NCBI GenBank assembly: GCA_018969455.1
Contig: JAGWYI010000243.1
Location: 1 to 6,637, forward strand
Direction of reading: 5' to 3'
From: Bacteroidota bacterium
Lineage (GTDB): Bacteria > Bacteroidota > Bacteroidia > Chitinophagales > Saprospiraceae
DNA length: 6,637 bases
This document shows, piece by piece, positions 6,301 through 6,637 of the stretch; positions within the stretch are counted from its first letter, which is position 1, and each line of letters begins with the position of its first letter. The translations under genes and the position numbers were made by a program. The notes under the pieces are model-generated. The model was not told the origin of the DNA. It saw only the letters and a list, made by a program, of their open reading frames with translations, and ran no database searches.

Positions 6301-6637
6301 GAGCAGGTACTGCTGTTGCCTGCCTGGTCCATTGCCGTATACGTTACCGTGGTAGCGCCTGCATTGTATACCCCGTTGGCATTTCCTGGGCCACTGCCTG
6401 TAGTCAGCCCGGTGCGAACATAATTCAAACTGACAAGGCCGGAACAATTATCTGACAGCGTAATGGGCTGTAATCCATTTACTTGTGTCGACAAACTGCC
6501 AATTGGTGCATTGGCCAATACATTGGGCGGACATACCAGGGTGGGCGCTTGCGAATCCTGCACGCTTACCGAGCCGTTGATCCAGATGGCTGGAATTTCG
6601 GTGGGCAAACCACCCACGTTTTCATAAGCCTCGCGAA
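3054..6637 (-). CDS. Giant HYR-repeat surface protein with cohesin-like domain and type B T9SS sorting domain, 5'-partial
   Basis: The frame is open from the right edge to TAA at 3056-3054 (1194 codons). The GTG at 6617 is not the true start: codons REAYEN precede it in frame and no signal peptide follows. Residues below count from that GTG. In order: HYR1 (17-113), cohesin-like domain (115-252), HYR2-HYR9 (254-921), an Ig-like domain (922-1002), a cadherin/Big-like domain opening APDAINDTFYIQPG (1003-1092), and a gliding-motility-associated C-terminal domain (1095-1187). It should be exported by Sec, then through the T9SS, and displayed as a long, disulfide-braced rod used for adhesion or gliding; that function is inferred from architecture. 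HYR domains are known extracellular adhesion modules. Its immediate downstream partner is a PorP/SprF protein, matching its type B signal. No catalytic domain is seen in the visible part, but one could lie in the missing N-terminus. Confidence 0.93.
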   Translation of the reverse strand, partial: REAYENVGGLPTEIPAIWINGSVSVQDSQAPTLVCPPNVLANAPIGSLSTQVNGLQPITLSDNCSGLVSLNYVRTGLTTGSGPGNANGVYNAGATTVTYTAMDQAGNSSTCSFQVVVDAGTPVSLALDSLASDCSAAGSQVTTCVHVADFADIVGLQFSVTWNPAVLQFNGTNNQYPGLNLTSGNFNGYANVATGLLQFFGGNANGWPDIPNGGDFFCIVFTVLDANASSAISFTGPFDAANSALDPVPISTQNGFFESVDQSPPSIVCPSNISVTAPLGSCTATVNIPSPQVSDACSGVAQVIRTHPSNVFQAGSSVVTYTATDNVGLSASCSLTVTVQANSTPIISNCPANQSVNAQGSNCSAVVNWQAPLAIDACGINPITPVPNIQPNTAFQVGTTQVIYTATDAQGNSSLCSFSVTVKDVQKPNITCPGSYVLPHDSLECCVPGGYQIPVASDNCDNVVAVAGNYTPNDLFCVGTTLVSYTATDDFGNTASCTFTITVLDEYAPAVVKCPTDISVSTSPNNCGATVNWDIPIFNDVCDGTSLTIIHVYNPNTLFPIGETQVDYYATDSSFNVALCSFKVKVEDKTPPTLSGCPNDISVVISGVNCDTILNWPAPLAIDNCPNISLSSLPASNTPFPAGASTVVTYTAKDGSGNTATCSFNVSVQEKRPPTFSNCPSNFLLQNVDPCTAIPAWTAFPSAVDNCSSVVIDSSDYRPGDVFPVGVTIVTITATDESGNVDTCSFSVNVIGIPPGFTKIPEDITLQGCTQEVQWLEPIVVGICNLDTIESNYHPGDTFQPGSTTVVYKATDTDGNTVTVSFVVNIVDDVPPVVICPDGPIVVNVGGQILSDPSSFLSNIDTVSSCDGVKLSFEAPSASDNCLSIELTQTDGNTSGDVFPLGDQTLQYIATDGSGNTTLCEVDIQVKALANLNPVSTPSPICNEGTVVITLTEIEDAVYIWNGPRNKDTLQVNQYNVVIGKENDVYTVFAAVNGCKTKVDTVRLQLVQAPDAINDTFYIQPGQIDTLNVLLNDHLSFGDFGVITYQPEQINGLRSIGNGKFIFDANTGTKAISFFYQLCSGICSNLCDKQMATVYIFQKDEDCSFIPNTFTPNGDNNHDKFSIPCIDLLEKPCTLVVYNQWGDKVYESKDYDNSWDGTLNGKGKPLPDGTYYYIFVPSNAGGTTKKGFVEIIR
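3342..3854 (-). other. Two Ig-like beta-sandwich domains between the HYR array and the sorting domain
   Basis: Residues 922-1002 (LNPVSTPSPICNEGTVVITL ... VYIWNGP ... YTVFAAVNGC) look like the PKD/Ig-like domains common in Bacteroidota surface proteins, with a Cys936-Cys989 pair. Residues 1003-1092 open with APDAINDTFYIQPGQIDTLN and continue LLNDHL, the signature of cadherin-like/Big domains of the DDxFxxxxGxxxxxxVLxND type. They end with FFYQLCSGICSNLCDKQMAT, a cysteine-spaced strand (Cys1073, 1077, 1081). Domain edges are by eye. They probably act as a spacer holding the HYR rod away from the secretion signal. Confidence 0.75.
3855..6569 (-). repeat. Array of nine HYR domains (interrupted by a cohesin-like domain after the first)
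   Basis: Each unit is about 80-100 residues with the pattern P-x-[IVF]-x-x-C-P near the start, a [DN]-x-C in the middle, then F-x-x-G-x-[TS]-x-V-x-Y-x-A-x-D-x-x-G-N-x-x-x-C-[ST]-F. Starts, counted from the GTG at 6617, are 17, 254, 336, 419, 500, 583, 665, 746 and 823. Most units have four cysteines with steady spacing: C1-C2 12-13, C2-C3 15-16, C3-C4 36-38. Unit 1 lacks C2, unit 8 lacks C1 and C4, and unit 9 has a longer C1-C2 loop (30 residues). The units differ clearly in protein sequence, so this is an old array and not a recent DNA-level amplification. Confidence 0.9.
5862..6275 (-). other. Cohesin-like domain inside the HYR array
   Basis: Residues 115-252 of the surface protein do not fit HYR. 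They show TTCVHVADFADIVGLQFSVT then WNPAVLQFNG, a GLLQFFGG strand, GDFFCIVFTVLDA and an ending with PVPISTQNGFF. This matches the cohesin-fold pattern: V-x-V-x-x-F/V-x-x-I-x-G-[LF]-x-[FG]-x-[VI] plus a [WY][ND]P-x-[VL]-L-x-F strand, then a G-x-F/L-x-x-[IL]-x-F-x-[VA] strand. Non-cellulosomal cohesin-like domains are common in Bacteroidota surface proteins. No dockerin is in the window, so its binding partner is unknown. It could also act purely as a structural beta-sandwich. Confidence 0.75.

Noticed and set aside
6615..6617. GTG as the start codon of the HYR protein
   Set aside because: The frame stays open upstream to the window edge (REAYEN), there is no signal peptide after it, and it falls within what looks like the end of a preceding domain.

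Overview
The window looks like a chromosomal piece of a Bacteroidota genome, most likely a gliding or surface-adhesive marine/activated-sludge type such as the Saprospiria. The lineage call is an inference from three things: a C-terminal gliding-motility-associated (type B, CHU_C-like) secretion signal, a PorP/SprF-family outer-membrane protein, and start codons preceded by little or no Shine-Dalgarno sequence. No taxonomic marker gene is present.

All coding sequence is on the minus strand, in one tight co-directional row that reads from right to left. (1) From the right edge to 3054 lies the 3' part (at least 1194 codons) of a giant secreted surface protein. It is a string of nine HYR (hyalin-repeat) domains interrupted by one cohesin-like domain, followed by two Ig-like domains and a type B T9SS sorting domain. 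Its N-terminus is outside the window. (2) A 60-nt gap follows, containing a perfect 37-nt palindrome. (3) 2993-2019 is a complete PorP/SprF-family protein of 324 aa. (4) After a 31-nt gap, 1987-1 is a PorE-like periplasmic protein with a signal peptide, PD40 beta-propeller, two carboxypeptidase-regulatory/Ig-like beta domains and an OmpA-type peptidoglycan-binding domain. It runs off the left edge just after the OmpA domain, so only a short C-terminal tail is missing.

The three genes form a recognisable type IX secretion cargo module: a cargo with a type B C-terminal domain, the PorP/SprF partner that such cargo is known to need for secretion or attachment, and a peptidoglycan-binding PorE-like protein that could tie the assembly to the cell wall. 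No core T9SS motor or translocon gene (PorK/L/M/N, SprA/Sov) is in the window. I see no convincing Bacteroidota promoter (TTTG ... TAnnTTTG) in either gap, so the promoter is probably upstream of the right edge. The palindrome between cargo and PorP gene is the best candidate for control within the operon.

The module type is known. The points most worth a second look are the palindrome, the cohesin-like domain and the trace of a second one at the right edge, and the paired cysteine loss in the eighth HYR repeat. No RNA genes, mobile elements, CRISPR arrays or plus-strand genes were found.
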